This document shows positions 1-15,000 of a stretch of DNA of 64,000 bases, one piece after another. Source of the DNA: Triplophysa rosa (taxonomy: Eukaryota; Chordata; Actinopteri; Cypriniformes; Nemacheilidae); NCBI RefSeq assembly GCF_024868665.1, contig NC_079910.1, forward strand, positions 10,910,000-10,973,999, written 5' to 3'. Within the stretch, counting starts at the first letter, position 1. The number at the start of each line of letters is the position of its first letter. The notes beneath the pieces are model-generated. The model ran no database searches. It saw only the letters and a list, made by a program, of their open reading frames with translations, and was not told the origin of the DNA. A program made the translations under genes and the position numbers.

Positions 1-3000
1 ACACTCAATCACCAATATTTCTGACATAACGGTGATAATTCCTTGAGTTTGTTACTTACCAGATTCAGCGTGCCCAACATGACATTAAGGGTGTTCATCT
101 CTGGTTTCACAAGCTGTTGTCTGTTGATCTTCACTTTCACACAGTAACTAAATAACTTAAGGAGAACCTGCACAGTGATGGAAAAATTGAACATTAGAAT
201 TTTATGCCAACGCACAGCCCAATCCTCAATCTGTTGAATGCGATGGGTGAGGTGAACTCACAGTGAGAAGGTGTCTGCCCTGTTTGAAGTCTTTGATTCC
301 TGAGAGCCGGTTCAACATACACTCCAAACCTCCACACTGCGCCATCACTCCAGCCATCTTATAAACCTCCTCATCATCCTCCTCTTCATCTGTACAGAGA
401 ACAAACACAATTTCAAAACAAGAAATATTGGTTAAACTATAAATAGATAGACAACGATGTTAAGATAGATATCAGCAAGAGATACCTGTAGTGGTGTCCA
501 AAGATTCAATGAACTCTTCTGTGGCATCTCCTAGAAGACCTCTCATTCTGTAGATAATCCTCATGGGCTCACCCTTGTTTTGAAAGAAAAAAAATGTTTA
601 GATGATGACATATAAGGCACATATATGAATTAAGTCATTTTTTTATTGGCTTACCTCATTGGTGGGGCACCAGACCTTCTTATAGACCTCAGCAACAGAT
701 AAATCCAGACTGATGATCTTGTTGTTCACAAGGAGCTACAAAAAAAAAAAACTTTATTCAAAAAAATGTTTTTTGGATAAAACTGCAGTACACCACGTTC
801 ATGATTAAAAGCAAATAATGCTTGTAATGAGTTTCTGATGTACCTCCATGCCACTGTCGTCCTCCAGCAGCGCCACCAGATCACAATCCTGACAGATCTT
901 ATTCTTGATATCCCTCATGAGAGGACCGATGCCTGGTTCATTACTGCTGTATGGGTTTCCTGGCATTCGTCCCTGCAGGAAGTCCTCCTGCTGTGGGTCT
1001 TTCTCCAGCGTCACAAAGAACTCTGTGACCTCATTCTCCTCCTGCACACACGAGACATACAAATCATCTTGTGTTTTAGAAAGAGGGGCTATTTTTCAAG
1101 AGCCATCGTAAAACAAGAGCTCTACTCACAGGATAAATTATGCTACACAGCCTCTCGAAGATGAAGACAGGGGTGCGATAATCATCAAGGTTGTACCGCT
1201 TTGCCGTTTCAATGCACACGGCCATGAATGCTTTGGTCTCGGACTCCGTCCCTACAACGGAGGAGATGACAATGAGATAGTCTGGCCTTTAACAATGCAG
1301 TGAAGACAAAGAAGACTTGAAGATGATGGCAGAACCTGTTGTCATGTCCTCCAACATCTCCAGCAGCATGTCTTGGGTCTCGTCGATCAGTTTGGTTCTT
1401 TGAACCACCAGCTTTCTCAGACACAGGTAACCGTTTAGCACTGTACCAACCAGTCGACTCTTAAAGTGACGCTTGATGGATTCCACCTCCACGAAAGAGG
1501 ATAGCAAGCCTGTGAGAAAACATGTACTGTTACAATATATCCTAAAACCTCAAATAAAGTTCTTGAAAAGAACTGTATTCACTGTGTTTTTGTCCACTTT
1601 CTTAAAAGGTCCAGTCAGTGTGTAATTTCTTTTTTAAATTTATTGACAGAAATGTAATATAATATACCTAACTATGTCTTCAGAGGTGTATTAAGACCTT
1701 ACATAATGAAGCGTTATGTTTTTATTACCTTAGAATGAGCTATTTCTATCAACATACACCGCGGGTCCCCTTGCATAGAATTCACCAAGTTGTTTCTAGA
1801 GTAGCCCTAAACGGACAAACTGCTCTACAGAGCGCATTTCGTAAATACTCTCCTTCAGCAAAGAAGCGAAAACGTGACAGCGTCTTAGTTCTGTGTCAGC
1901 CACTGTAGTGCTTCGAAAGGAACGGGGGAGGGGTGGAATGAGACGTTGGTTGCTATTCACAACCTCACCACTAGATGGCGCTACATTTTATACACTGGAC
2001 CTTTAAATTGCAAGGAGATTAAAGCTACAATACATACCTGTGAGGCTCTTGAGAGCATATCCCTGCTGTAAGTCTGTGCTCAGGGTGGCTTCCTCAAGGG
2101 CGAGGAGATGGGCAATTTCCTGAAAAGGGGAGGAAGCAATTGAGTGAGTGGGGCCTAATGGAAACAACACTGTACCCATACTAAGCAAGCTAATAATATC
2201 TCCTCTTCATGACTGTACCTTGGTGATGAGGTTGCCAATGTACGGCAGGACACCACGAGCAGCCAGATAGACCTTCCAGTGTGCAGGTTTAATGAGTTTC
2301 TGGTACAAGGCCAGATACTCAGCAGCACATTCTCCAGCAATACACAGCTCATCCAGGTAACTGCAGAACAAAAATATCTGAGCGCAGCCCTAACTTCCTG
2401 TAGCTTATTTTAGCCTAATGTGGTTAAATACTAAAAGTATGATCTCTGAAAAAGAGGCCCACCCCTTTTTCTATGTCATACAAACCTTGTTAGAAGATCC
2501 AGAACTTGTTGCTTGCGGCTCGGGATTGTTGTTAGTGCTTCGACAATGGTGCAGGCTGCCTGTCTCGCTGCCTGTGTGGCTGGGGTGAAGAGCACCTAGG
2601 AAAACATCAGATCATATTAGACAACTCTAGGATAAAAAAACGACGGATCCGATAACTCCAAGGTCCTAAGAGGCACAACATACCTGTCTCAACCAGTTGT
2701 TATGTCCCAGTTTAAGCAGGCGTGGGAACAAGCCCTCCGATCTAGACCTCATGAACTGTTTCCACTTCCATACATACTTCTCCATCAGGTACTGCCTCCT
2801 GATCTCAGCCTTATTCGAGGGCTTGGAGGCCGCATCCTGACCTGAGAGAGATAAGGGTTCACAATGCATTGTATATAAGGAGATTATATAGAAAAAGGTA
2901 AAGCTTTTGAGATCAGATTTTGGATATTTACATCGAGCAGGAAGGCACTTTTTCCAGGCTTCATAAGATGCCTTGGGGTCTTTTTTGAGCCAGAGCTGAG

Positions 3001-6000
3001 CCTGTGCATGGATCTCATTGTTATACGGCTTGACTGTAGTCAGGGATTCAACAGCGGCATCCTGTTCCAATGACAACATCAATGAGTGAGTCAAGTAAAG
3101 CTTGACTATACAGGAACCTCAGTACTAGACTCGAGGCTGTAATACCTTGTTCTTCTTGCTGGTGGGTGCAGGGGGTTTGATGAGTTTCTGCAAGATCCTC
3201 AGACACATCAGTGTAATGTTCTCCACCACCACTGGGGTCTTTATATTTACAGCCATCAGGAACAAACTCATGGCTGAAAATGAACAGAGAAGCATTAGAG
3301 GTTGAATTGCTTTGGCAACTATGGGTTGACTTAACTTTGTCAGAGAGTCACTGAAGGATTCAAATACACTGCAGGAATACACTCACCACAGCGGAGCCTC
3401 AACTCCCAGCATCCTCCCTCTTTAGCGATGGAGTCTGTAAGCAGCAGCATTTCATACTGCAAACTGCTGACCTGTGGAGGAAAAAAACATCAGTTTAACT
3501 ACATCTACTTGTGTCAGATATCTAAGTAACTATGTAACAGTCATGGTTAAGTACCAGATCAGGGTTGGCCCAGTGTCCCTTTAGGGCAGCTGACACCTTG
3601 GCGATAATAAGGTCATTCATCTGCTGAGTGGCCTCCGGGTGATCCCTGCAAAACACAGCCAAAAGCTGTTCATCTTTGACTTCTATAGACAATAAGCTGT
3701 GATAGTTGATCATTGTTGACTTTAAAGGTCTGCACATCTGTGTTTTGCTCATCTGTGTACAAATATACCTGGTGAGCAAACAGACAAGCTGGCGGACCTC
3801 CTCCCTCATGGCTCCTGTGCCACGGCGCAGATTGTACTCAAAAAGCTCTCGGATGAGACCCTGCAGTACCAGGATCTGCCTGATGGCGGTGTTGGTTGCC
3901 AATGCGCGCAGTAACGTGATGCAGTGGCCTGTGACTGCGGACGCACAACCGTAGCACTTTGTGGACGATGTGTGTCCGCAGCCAAGCACAGACAGGGCTC
4001 GGTACTGGCTGGCTGTAAAAGTGGGTTGGGCCGAGGTGCGGGATGATTTGGTAGCAGCCTCTCGCTGCTGCAGGTCATACTCAAGCAACTCCTTACGTGA
4101 TGCAAGCACTTTCTAAATAGGAAAGATACAGAGACTATAATAGACTATAACGAAAACAAAGTGAACGTATGCAATGAGGTGTTGTTGACTAACCTGGATG
4201 ATTTTGGAGAGCTCGTCGAATGACGTTTTGCAGTCTCCGCTGTATTCCTGAGCCAGCTGTTGAATGTATCGATTGACGCTGGCGGTGGAGGTGCCTAGCC
4301 CGGCTCCTGCTCCAGTATCATCCTGTGAACAACCATGAAAACATGAATGCAACAATCAAAAGTAACCGACCTGTCTGACAGCAAAGAGCAGTTGGAACTG
4401 ACCTGTGGTTTCTCAGGCGCAGCCTCGTTCACTTTGGATAGCAGACTTTCTAGCTGTGGCCGGTGACCCATCAGCTGGTGGTACACACGGTCGGCTTTGT
4501 CCAGAAGTGTGTTGATGTTGGTCACAGCCTGAAAAAAGTAAATACTTGTAATTGCCAACATATTTACTTGTGCTTGTGTAATCATAATAATCATTATAGA
4601 ATAATGTTGAAAATGACCTTTTTCCTGTCTTCTTCATTTTCTATAGGATCCACAGCACAGCAGGGTTTGGCATAAAGCATGAAGTCAAAGCGTGCATATT
4701 TACAAAAACCACAGGCGTTGCACAGGAAGGGGTCCTTCTCATCATAATTGATGGATCTAAAAAATCAACACAGTTTTATGTACAACCCTAATTTAAGCAG
4801 CATTATAGCAAATATCTGAAGTCTATTAAACCTTACCTGCACTTGTGGCACTGATAGACGTTCTCTCCGCAGTTTCCGCACACTCCTGGGTTGGCAGGCA
4901 CAGAGGCGCTGCAGCGTGGACATTGTAGGGTCTCTGTAGATGCCTGGTAGTTCTCGTAAAAATCAGAGAACTCAATCATCAGGTTGGAGGCCACGATGGG
5001 AAGAGGGAGGTCGATCTTGACTTCTGTTTGTCCAGGAGTCAACTGCACCTTCTTAGCTTTGTGCCAACGAGCAGGTCTATAATAATCAAATACAATTTTG
5101 GTGAGAAACTGTTTTTAAATTAATAAAACATGAATTTTCAATATGGTCCAAGAAACATTCTCACTTGTTCTTCAGCTCAACGATGGCCTGTACGGTCCTG
5201 TTATTGTAGTAGAGGTTAATGGTGCGAACCATCTTGGTTCTCTTGAGGTCACCGATCTTCACGGTGACTTTACTGATAGTGTGGCTGCCAATCAGCTTCA
5301 CCACTTGCTGTGTGGTGGTATAACGGGTGTCCACTTTGATAGATGACAGTTTGATGTTCTGATAACACAGAGTACAAAAGAAACCAACATTAAAACCCAC
5401 AGCCACAACAAGCCAATTTATTAGCCATTTTGATCGCTATGAGTCACTCACTGAGAAGGGCACTTCAGGATTGTTGCATACTAAGCAGGGATCACTTTCC
5501 AAGAAGAATCCATCAAATTCCACCAGTCCAGACAGGGTGCTGAGAAGATTCAACAAGAAATGTTCACAAAACGTTCTCAACCTTCGCACCCAAAGGTTCC
5601 TAATTTTCAGATTTCAGTCCGGTAAGGGCACACACTCACTTGTATATGTTTGAATTGGGATGGTTGGTCAAGATGTGGTTCTGTGTCCTCAGAATCTCGA
5701 CTGCCTTTTGAGAGTATTCCTTCAGCTGGGAATGTAGAAGAACAGTAGGGAAGCAACGAAGCATTTTTATACAAATGTCTCAGAGGGCAGCAATCACACT
5801 TATAAATAACAAACAATATGATTTCCTCTGTACCTTCTTATCCGTCTGAGGTGTTTTGAGGGAGAAGTATCCGAGCAGGTCTACAAACTGAGCTGCTTTA
5901 CGCCCATAAGCGGGTAGTTCTGGCCAGATGGCCCACATCAGATCCAGCAGCAGCTCCTGCTGTGACTTATTTGAGTTCCTGAGGTAAAAAGTGGGATTAA

Positions 6001-9000
6001 AATAAACAACCTTATCTGGACATGAGGAAGTATGTTTAGAAAGCATGCAGCAGACATGCACCTGTAGATATGTAGAGCGAGGCAGTGGGCTTGCCAGCGA
6101 ACGGATGAAGAATTGGACTCCAACAGGAAGCAACGCAGGAACTGAATAAGTGTCTCCTTATCTGCAAACTTGTTAAGTTGATTAACCAGAGCTGTGCACA
6201 GCTGATCCTCCTGACTGCCTGCTCCATCTCCTGCAAGCAACACCATAAAAATAATCTGATTTAAATGCTTCTTAATCTTCAACTATTGAAATTGATTTTC
6301 AAGAACAAGTCTATCCAGTTCACACTTTCTTCAAACTAACCTTCTTTGTCTTTTTCCTTGTCCTCTTTCTTGCTCTTCTTGCTGGAGGATTTGCTCTGGG
6401 AGGGTTGAGATGTTCCTGAACCTCCACCGGAGGCTCCAGAGGATGCCGCCATGACTTTACTGCCACACAAAGCGCAAGAGAGCAGCTGGAGCAGGACTGG
6501 AGAAACACCCTCATCTACCAGGAAACTTACTTGAAGCAGAAAGTACAGCACAGCTATAGATAACAAGAGACAGAGAGCGCTTCATTAGTACCACAGTGAA
6601 ACAAAACTTACAGGGGTTCCCACAGCTTGACAAATGAACTTCAATGAACTCTCTAGTCTTTAAGAAATGTCAATATTGATTTTTATAGGATGTCTCCCTA
6701 TTTGAAACACCCATTTTAGTTCATGAAGTAGGGATCAGGCGTGTTTGATTAGAAACACGTAAAACTGGAAATTCCTTATGGACTGGGATACCACTGTTTA
6801 GATCACTAAAAAAAACTTATCTGACATGTCCATCATCATGTGAACCTTGTTACTATGACTACTCAAACAAGTAAATAATACACTCTCGAACACTCATTGT
6901 TCACTTACAGTCGTCCTTCATGCAGAACTTCTGCCAGTTGACTGTTCTCTGAGTGGCGATTTCAGCACATGCTTTAAGGTGTTCCATCTGTGAAAAAGGA
7001 AAACCGTTACAAATACAAATGTAAACTGAGAAGAGTACCAAAGCAAACTGTCACGCAAGCGTTTTACTTACCAAATTAATGAGTGTGTCGTACTGCAGAG
7101 CAGATCCAGATGTTGCTGTGACGATTCCTCCTCTCAGAAAGATGCCCTGTTCCTCAAGAAGCTTCTTGATGCCACGCATGTGGGAGTCGAGCGTGTGGAG
7201 GTCTCGGAGCTGACGGTACTTCTCTTTGGAGCCACAGATGAAGAGTAGAAGCTTACGTACCTGACGCCGTACGAACGGCGTCTGCTGGATCATCAGATAC
7301 TAGAAGAAAGGCGGTTGATTTGTGATAAACACTTCATGGATAACTCAAACACTACTTAGATGCCTTCCATACAGGACAGAATAGAACTGATACCTCTGAT
7401 AGGAAGTAGAACCAGGAGTGATCAAAGATCGGCGGTGGGATACGAGGATTGGTGTCTGCGATTTTCTTGATCTGGTACGGCAGGCGTAAGACCATCTCGG
7501 TGAGGAGCTGAGAGTAAGCTTCAAACACATCAGCAGCATGGCCCTGAGAAACACACCCGAATAAATAATTTAATGACCATGACAAATCCTCACCTACCAT
7601 AACACTAGGATAAGAGTAATTAAAATCTGGTCTCGTACCTTGACATACTGGCGCAGGAAGAACGGGCTCATATCAGGGGTGGAAGTGGAGGTGTGGGGTT
7701 TGAGGAGTTGACTGGTGGCTGTCGGCTCCTCATCACCCTGCTGGGTCTTCCAGAACTCCAGCAGGGATTTGAGCACATGCAGGCAGTAGTCTATTGCTCC
7801 CATGCTGAGCAGAGCTGTGGCTGTCTCGTTGGAGATGAGAGAAGACGACTGGAGACAAAAACGAGAGACTAAATTAGATTATGTTTACAAGCAACAACAG
7901 AATAATGTTGCAGGTTTCAGTAAGCTTAGATTTTAGTTGTGTATAACTAAAATGCTGTTTTGGAGACGCTTTTTTATAGTTACCTCAGAGGAGGACTTGG
8001 AGCCAGACTTGGTGCGGGACATGAAGACACTGAGAAGTCTCATGATGACGAGATGCACCTCATTGATGGCACTCCGCTCATTCTTCTTTGAAACATCCTG
8101 GAAAGCCAAACATGACTTGGTCAACAAACAATCTCTTCCTGTCACATCTGTTACTCCATTAACTGCATAGAAGCAGCCTTTGCAAGTGTGATCGTACCTT
8201 CTTGTGCATGCCGAGCTCAGCAATGAGCTGGGCCAGAAGCTCGTCCAGAGCTCCCTTGTCCTTCTCGTCCTCTCCGTCCAGATCTGTGGTCAGCATGAGG
8301 ATGACCTGCATGTAGGGGATTGCTTGAACTCCACCCACAGTGTGAAGCTGGGGCAGGTGCTGCAGGAGACGCTCCAAAAGCATCAGACGCACCATGTGCA
8401 ACCTGGAAAGTGTCAAGAGACACATGCTGAGAAATAATTTTAAGCTTCGTCAGAAATATTTTAAAGCTGTGTTTTATTATGATTAAACCATCCCTATTAA
8501 CCAATCAGGGACCAGAGTATATCTCATGTAGACAGACCTGTTGCTGGTGTGGATGTCGCCCTCTGTTTCCGCCTCCCCCTCAGATCCGTCTCCTTCATGC
8601 TGGGCTGTAGTGGTGCTGATGGCTCCAGTGCTGGAGCTCACACTGCCCGGTCCAGCAGGGTGACCTTCAACGGTCGTATCTCCGTACGCACTGCTGCGGC
8701 CAGACACTGAAACAAAAGAGTTTCAAGAAAACAACATAAAACAAATCACCATATACATAAAACATGATTTGTTCAAGTATATGGTACTGTCTTACCGTTG
8801 TGTTCTCCTGCGACCGAGTCGATAGCGCTCCCTCCGCTCTCAGAACCCACGCTGCCCCCGTGCTCGGCAGGAGAGGTGCGCAGCGTGGAGCCGTCTGTGG
8901 CTGCTGTGCTCCCCTCATCATCCGAGGCTGGGGCTGAAAGCATAACCAGAGCTGTTACAGGAAAAAAACAGCAGGGTTTGCTAAGGGGGGTTTTCTAAAG

Positions 9001-12000
9001 GTGCAAACAAACATAGAAAACATAGAAAAACAGCCATAACATGGATAATAGTTGTAATTGGTAGACATGATGATGAGTAAAGATTTATGATTTGTGATGG
9101 TTGAGGAGGGAAAATTTCCGCTTTCAACCAGCAGGATGACTGAAGCAATGTTGGGTGCTTGAACACTAAAGAGAAACACTGTTCTAACCACATGACAACC
9201 ATAAATCTCTTCAACGCATAATTTACCATGCAAAAGAGTTTTGTATAAGCCAGTCGTGACAAGTTGTTTTGTTGGTCACTTGGTTTTAATTTTTATTACA
9301 CAACACTGGGTAGTTTCACCCACAGTGAAGTCACATATCAAAATACAGCAGTGGACAAAAGTGAGGTCCAACTTTAGATAATTGACACATTTGCTTGTTA
9401 TTTAAATATTTAAATAAAGATGAATTCAAGCTTTTGTATGCATGTTGCAATGTTGTGTTTGAAGTATAAACTCAAGCTCAGTTTCGAGAAAAATATAAAG
9501 AGGCTAGGGGGAAAAATACAACTTATATGCCAAGTTTATTGAGGCCCAGGAGAATGACGGCAATATTATTATAAAAGAGAATCAACAATTATTAATAACT
9601 GATATAATCGCAGTCAATGTATGCCTTATTTACCACAAGTTTTAGTTTTTCTATGCATTTGTTTGTATATTGGAATAAAACCCATATTACTTTATATGCT
9701 GTAATTTGTCTTTTCGCCAAACAATTTAGCATTTTGTATCAAACAAATCATATTTTGATGGTTTAATCTAACCTGAGGGGTAATTAAAAGCAAATATTGT
9801 ACAAATATGCCCCCTTCCTGAACATCACTTTTGGCCACTATTGCATATTCTGATGCTGTGATTTTGGCAGCGAAGTAACAAAACACTACATTTTCTCTGG
9901 TTAGAACATTGCACAAGAGGTGAAATGGCAACCACATGTGCATGCAGTAATGAGAGTGAAGAGATGGGGGCAGTTACCTGATGCAGTGGTGTCTGATAGG
10001 GTCCCTGCATCCAGAGATGAGGAACTGGGGGCCTGACCAGACAAACCCAAACTCTGCAGACCAAGAGCACTGCTGCTGCTGCCTGTAGAATCACAAACAC
10101 ACACATTAAAGATCAGCCATGCACAGACACTCACACAAATCCCATATTATTAATTATTAACGTGTGTAACAGTGACCTTGCTGGTCTTGTTGCAGACTGA
10201 GAGCTATTGCCAGCTCCACCATGGTCTCATCATCAGCGTCCGGGGGGATGTCCAGCATGGGTGGGAAACCCTCTGCGCCTGCCAGCAGAGCTTCAAGGGG
10301 AGATGGGTTCCCATTGTTCACATTCTCTGCTGTCTCCAGAACCATGGACTCAGACTATGAGACAAACAGAGAGAAGAGGATTACATAACAACCGCCTTGT
10401 ATTTTACAAATGTAAAATCTTCTCTCTTGTACAAACAGAGAGAAGAGGATTACATAACAACCGCCTTCCTTAGATACAGTAACCGCAGCATATTCGATTA
10501 AAGGGATAGTTCACCCAAAAATGAAAATTCATCAAATTTACTCACCCTCATTTCATTTCAACCTGTATGACTTACTTTCTTCCACAGAACACAAACAAAG
10601 ATATTTTGAAGAATGTTGGTAACCAAACAACATTGGCCCCCATTGACTTCTATTGTATAGACAAAACCACTGAGACATTTCTCAAAATATCTTCTTTTGC
10701 GTTCCACAGGTTTTGACATGACAAGAGCGTGAATAAACAATGACAGAATTTATCAGTCCAGATCCTTAAGTCCCAGTGAAATTAAAAATTACATGCCTAT
10801 TTTTTTTATGAAATATTGCAGCGTTTATTGTAAATAGTTTATCAATGTGGGTCATTCTCTTTTAATTTGTGTGCCCTCATAATTTTTCATTGAATTCTGA
10901 AAATGCACTTCCTGTAATGACTATCCATCTTAAATGACGTATGTTAGACGGCTTGGGTGGAGCATCCATTAACTCCTCCCCTTCAACGATCAGTCTGCTG
11001 CCAGTTCCATTTCAAAATACAACGGCTGTTTTTATACATCCAATCAAATCGCAGAGAAAGACGAAAGCCGCGGCCACTAGTTTTCTCATTAGAAATTCCA
11101 TTTCACTCGGAAATGCGTCAAAATACGAAAGTAAAAACGATCGCAACTTCCGGTTCACGTGGACTTTAACCACTACCCTGGATAGTCTCCTTCAACACAC
11201 TAATTCTGCACTCATATATATGGGTTGCTCCACGAGCGAAACTCACCACCATCTCAAAGTCTCCGTGGTCCACCTCATTTTGTTCTTGACTCTCTTGCCT
11301 GCCACCTTCTCCTCGGGTCATGTTGGAGGGTTGCATCTTGTCATCAGCGTCATCATCGTCGTCATCATCTTTATCTCCTAGAACATCAAAACAGCAACTC
11401 TGAATGCATCTTTACAAGACATGAGTAAGCTAAACTGAATACAAAAAGGTGCCCCTCTTACCCATGGGTGTGTTGGAGCGTGGGGGAGAAGGCAGGGTCA
11501 CGTGTCTGCGTTTGTTTCTGGGCCTCAGGACTCTTATCAGAGCCTGTTTGCAAGCAAAGCTCACAGAGGTGTCCTGGGACAAACAAAGCCATTTTGTCAA
11601 AATATGTATTGAGATCACATTGATCACTTTCTCATGCAGTGTGATACTTACAGGGCAGAGCAACATCTGCATGTAGATTTTGGATGCAACGTTGATGTAG
11701 TCCAGCTCACAGGTGCAGTAACCATGAATGATGTCTACCAGAGCATTGACTGTGGCTTCCATGTGGGTTAGACCTTAGAGAACAACAAAACATGTCAATC
11801 AAACCATGAATTCCTATTGAGCTTCAAACCAACACTGGTTCTTGATCGAGTACCTGGCAAACAGGCCGGAGCCAGAAAGGCGTTCTTGGGTTTGAGAGCA
11901 TGAAGCTTCCAGAAGTTGGTGACCAGTTGCATGATGAAGCTACAGGTTTCAGTATCTGCTTGTTTAAGTCCATCCTTCCCATCATCACTTGTGTCTAAAC

Positions 12001-15000
12001 AGAAAAATAACCATAATTTAGAAACAGACTGTAATGTTTTCTTCAACTGTAGCTTGAAAGCATTGAGTGTACCAGTGTCTGATTGAGGAAGTCTGGACTC
12101 GGTGAAGTGCACGAGGTTGTTGGGTCTCATGATGGCGATAGAGCGGGCTGTGATCACCAGCCTCTGGAACACATCAGGGTCTAGTTCCTTCCCTTCTTTA
12201 CTGCTGCTGTTCAGACACTGTACTGCATTGCTCAGCAGAGACTGATCCTATAAACAGATACAGCACCAGTAAGCATGGTAATCATAAACAAAAATGTTGT
12301 TTTATGCGGTGTAGGGATTTAGTGTGTACCTTGTGGTTGTGGTAGGCCGTGCGGCTGGTGTGCAAGCTGGCCAGAAGACCTTTGGTCTGCTGTTGTACTC
12401 CAGGTGGGGTGGGAATGGACAGCAGGAGGGTGGCCAACTCTAAAGCTGCAGCCTTATTTTTCTCCTAATGTTTTTAATAGGAAACAAACACAAATATCAA
12501 GTTTTAGCACACATTGCACTTTTATAAGGGAGGTTAGTCACTTTGAAAATCTTAGCAGTGAGGACCAATGAAATTTGAGTATTTCGAGATCAAAACTGTT
12601 GGAAGCACTCGCCTTTTCAATGGGCGAACCCACAGCAAAGCAGCTCTCTAGAGCTTCCAGCGAGCTAACCACCAACCTAAAGATCAGACAACAGTTAGAT
12701 TGAGAAAGCAACACATCACGTGGTATATTATTAACAACGGCAATCCATATGAGAAGGTTTTAATTCTACACCATTCCCAAAGCATTATCAAACCATAACA
12801 CATTATCAAATCAACCTATACTTTGTCCTGCATGTTCTACACCAGAGCAAGCTCAGTCTGCTTTCTCTCACACACACACCTAAACCACCCACCCACCCAC
12901 ACACCCAGACACACACACACACCCACACACACACCCACACGAGCAAACCATCATGCACACAAGCAGAAAAAGGGCGGTTACTAACCGGTCCAAGGTTGAT
13001 AAGGACTCAGTTTCAGAACTTTTTTTATTGTTTTAGGGAGCAAAGAAAAAGAAAAATGTGTGAGGATCACAGAAAAGAAACGTGTAAAAATGATTTGTAT
13101 ATCAAACACAGGAAACGTGAGCATGCAAGTATGAGGTCATTATGACGGCAGCCATGCACTGAACGCGTCACGCACAGAACACCCTCTCTCCACTGTGCTT
13201 TCAGTTATGATAGTTGCCATCAATTACGGCAATGTCTTCAGCCAATAGTACAGAATTGATTAATTGAGTGAAATGAAGACATGATAGAAGTTAGCATGAA
13301 GTTAAATAAATATATAAGATAGAATATATGACGTTTGACAGAATGACAAAAACACAATTAAAGACAGAAATAAGGGCACACAGGTGTACCTCTCTAGTAC
13401 AGTGCCGCTGGTTGCGATGGGACTGGTGACATCACTGTCCGCAGTGCCGTTGCCCTGGTTGAGGTTGGGGCTGCACACATTATTGACCGCGGCTGAAGGG
13501 AAGTCTTCTGGGGGCTCGTCTGGCCAGCCAAACTGCTCTTTGGTTTTACCATAAATCTTAATGGAGTCAAGCATGGTGACACCGGCTGGGTCGACTGAAG
13601 CACCAACTGAAATATAAGACAAATGAAAGGAATCAGAATTGCCTCATGATCTTAAAAGCATTTTGATGTGAAGGGTTATTCACAAAAGCTGGAAATTATT
13701 TTTGCAGGCAAACATAGATTATTCCCACATAAGAATGGCTTAACAAACCAAAAAAAATCTCTATAGGGATGTTTGCCTTAGCAAGTAACTAATAAAAAAC
13801 AAATAGTTACTGTATGTGCAGACTCACAACTGGTAATGCAAGTGGCTGTGTATTGAACACTTACTGAAAATAGAGAGCTTTTTGTCAGCTTGCAGGGCTT
13901 CCTCACGGGTGAAGGGGAAGTCGAACCAGCGAGAGCGTGTCAGGTTCAACTGCATAGTCCGCCCAAAGATCTCGATGTAGGAGGGAGCGCGCTCAATGGC
14001 CTGAGTGCCAACCTGTACCCTCATCCCTGTCATCACCATTGCGTTATTATTGTTTACTACTTCCACTGTGAAGCCTCCAGGCTGTTGACAAGAACCAGCA
14101 CAAATTCACAAAAACTGAGTGACACAAGATTTTATGTTCATGGATGATAATTTCTTAAATGTAATTTGTTGTTTTTACCTTAGTGTTGGCCACATACATC
14201 CCTGTAGAGTTCAGTCGGTGTTTAATCTGCTGGCCGTTGTAGACCTGCAGGAGATCATTGCCTCCGAACTCCACCTCTGTAAGCTGCTGGTTGTGTTCGA
14301 AGAAGTCCACAGGAAAGGTGACCTGGCTGGATGTCCGCGTGGCTGAAAAGATGAAAGAAAACATGAAATGGCATAAATCGCTGGTTACTGACTTAACTGT
14401 GGTTCTATGACCACGTGGAAGACAGCCAGAGGAATTGCTGAAAGCACTAGTGGAAAAGCCCCTTTGTGTTTGACCAAGAAGAGAATAACAAAGTTGTCAC
14501 CTGGTGTCTAAAGCTATATAAACCCCGTAGCACGTCATGTCGATCTCCAGACGATTCTTGCGATACCGAGTGACCAGACACTCTGGCGGTCTTCCACTTA
14601 GTCATAGAACCACAGTTACTTCAGTAACCAGCATTCTATTTCCTTTCGTTCCGACCGCCAGAGGCAGTGCTGAAAGCACTAGTGGAAGACGAATCTACTC
14701 AGTCACGAGGTATCCCTTACGAGTCATCCGAACAGGCAGAGAGCACTGCAGCATACACCGCTGGCAAGGGAGTCATGTTCAGTCTGTAAAAGTGGGAAAA
14801 TGTGCAGGAGGAACACCAAGTCGCTGCAGCACATATTGATATCGCCAAAGCACGTGTAGAGTGACAATGAATACATGAGGGCACAAGCTGTCCAGCTCAC
14901 TCATACGCATGTGAGATCACCTGTGTAACCCAATGTGCCAGTCTTTGTTTGGAAAGCGCAGAACCTCTGCGTGCATCACTGAAACAGACAAATAATTGGT

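Noticed and set aside
168..230. Upstream extension of the last visible ubr4 exon (open frame continuing to 230)
   Set aside because: It stays open and has an AG, but joining at 168 restores [12 protein letters not shown] as in mammalian UBR4, so the extension is intronic.
12986..13018. 33-nt segment as a constitutive ubr4 exon
   Set aside because: The flanking exons already join in phase to give [13 protein letters not shown], matching the mammalian protein; kept only as a candidate microexon.
14537..14839. 100-codon plus-strand frame in the ubr4 intron
   Set aside because: It is the antisense shadow of the DIRS terminal region.
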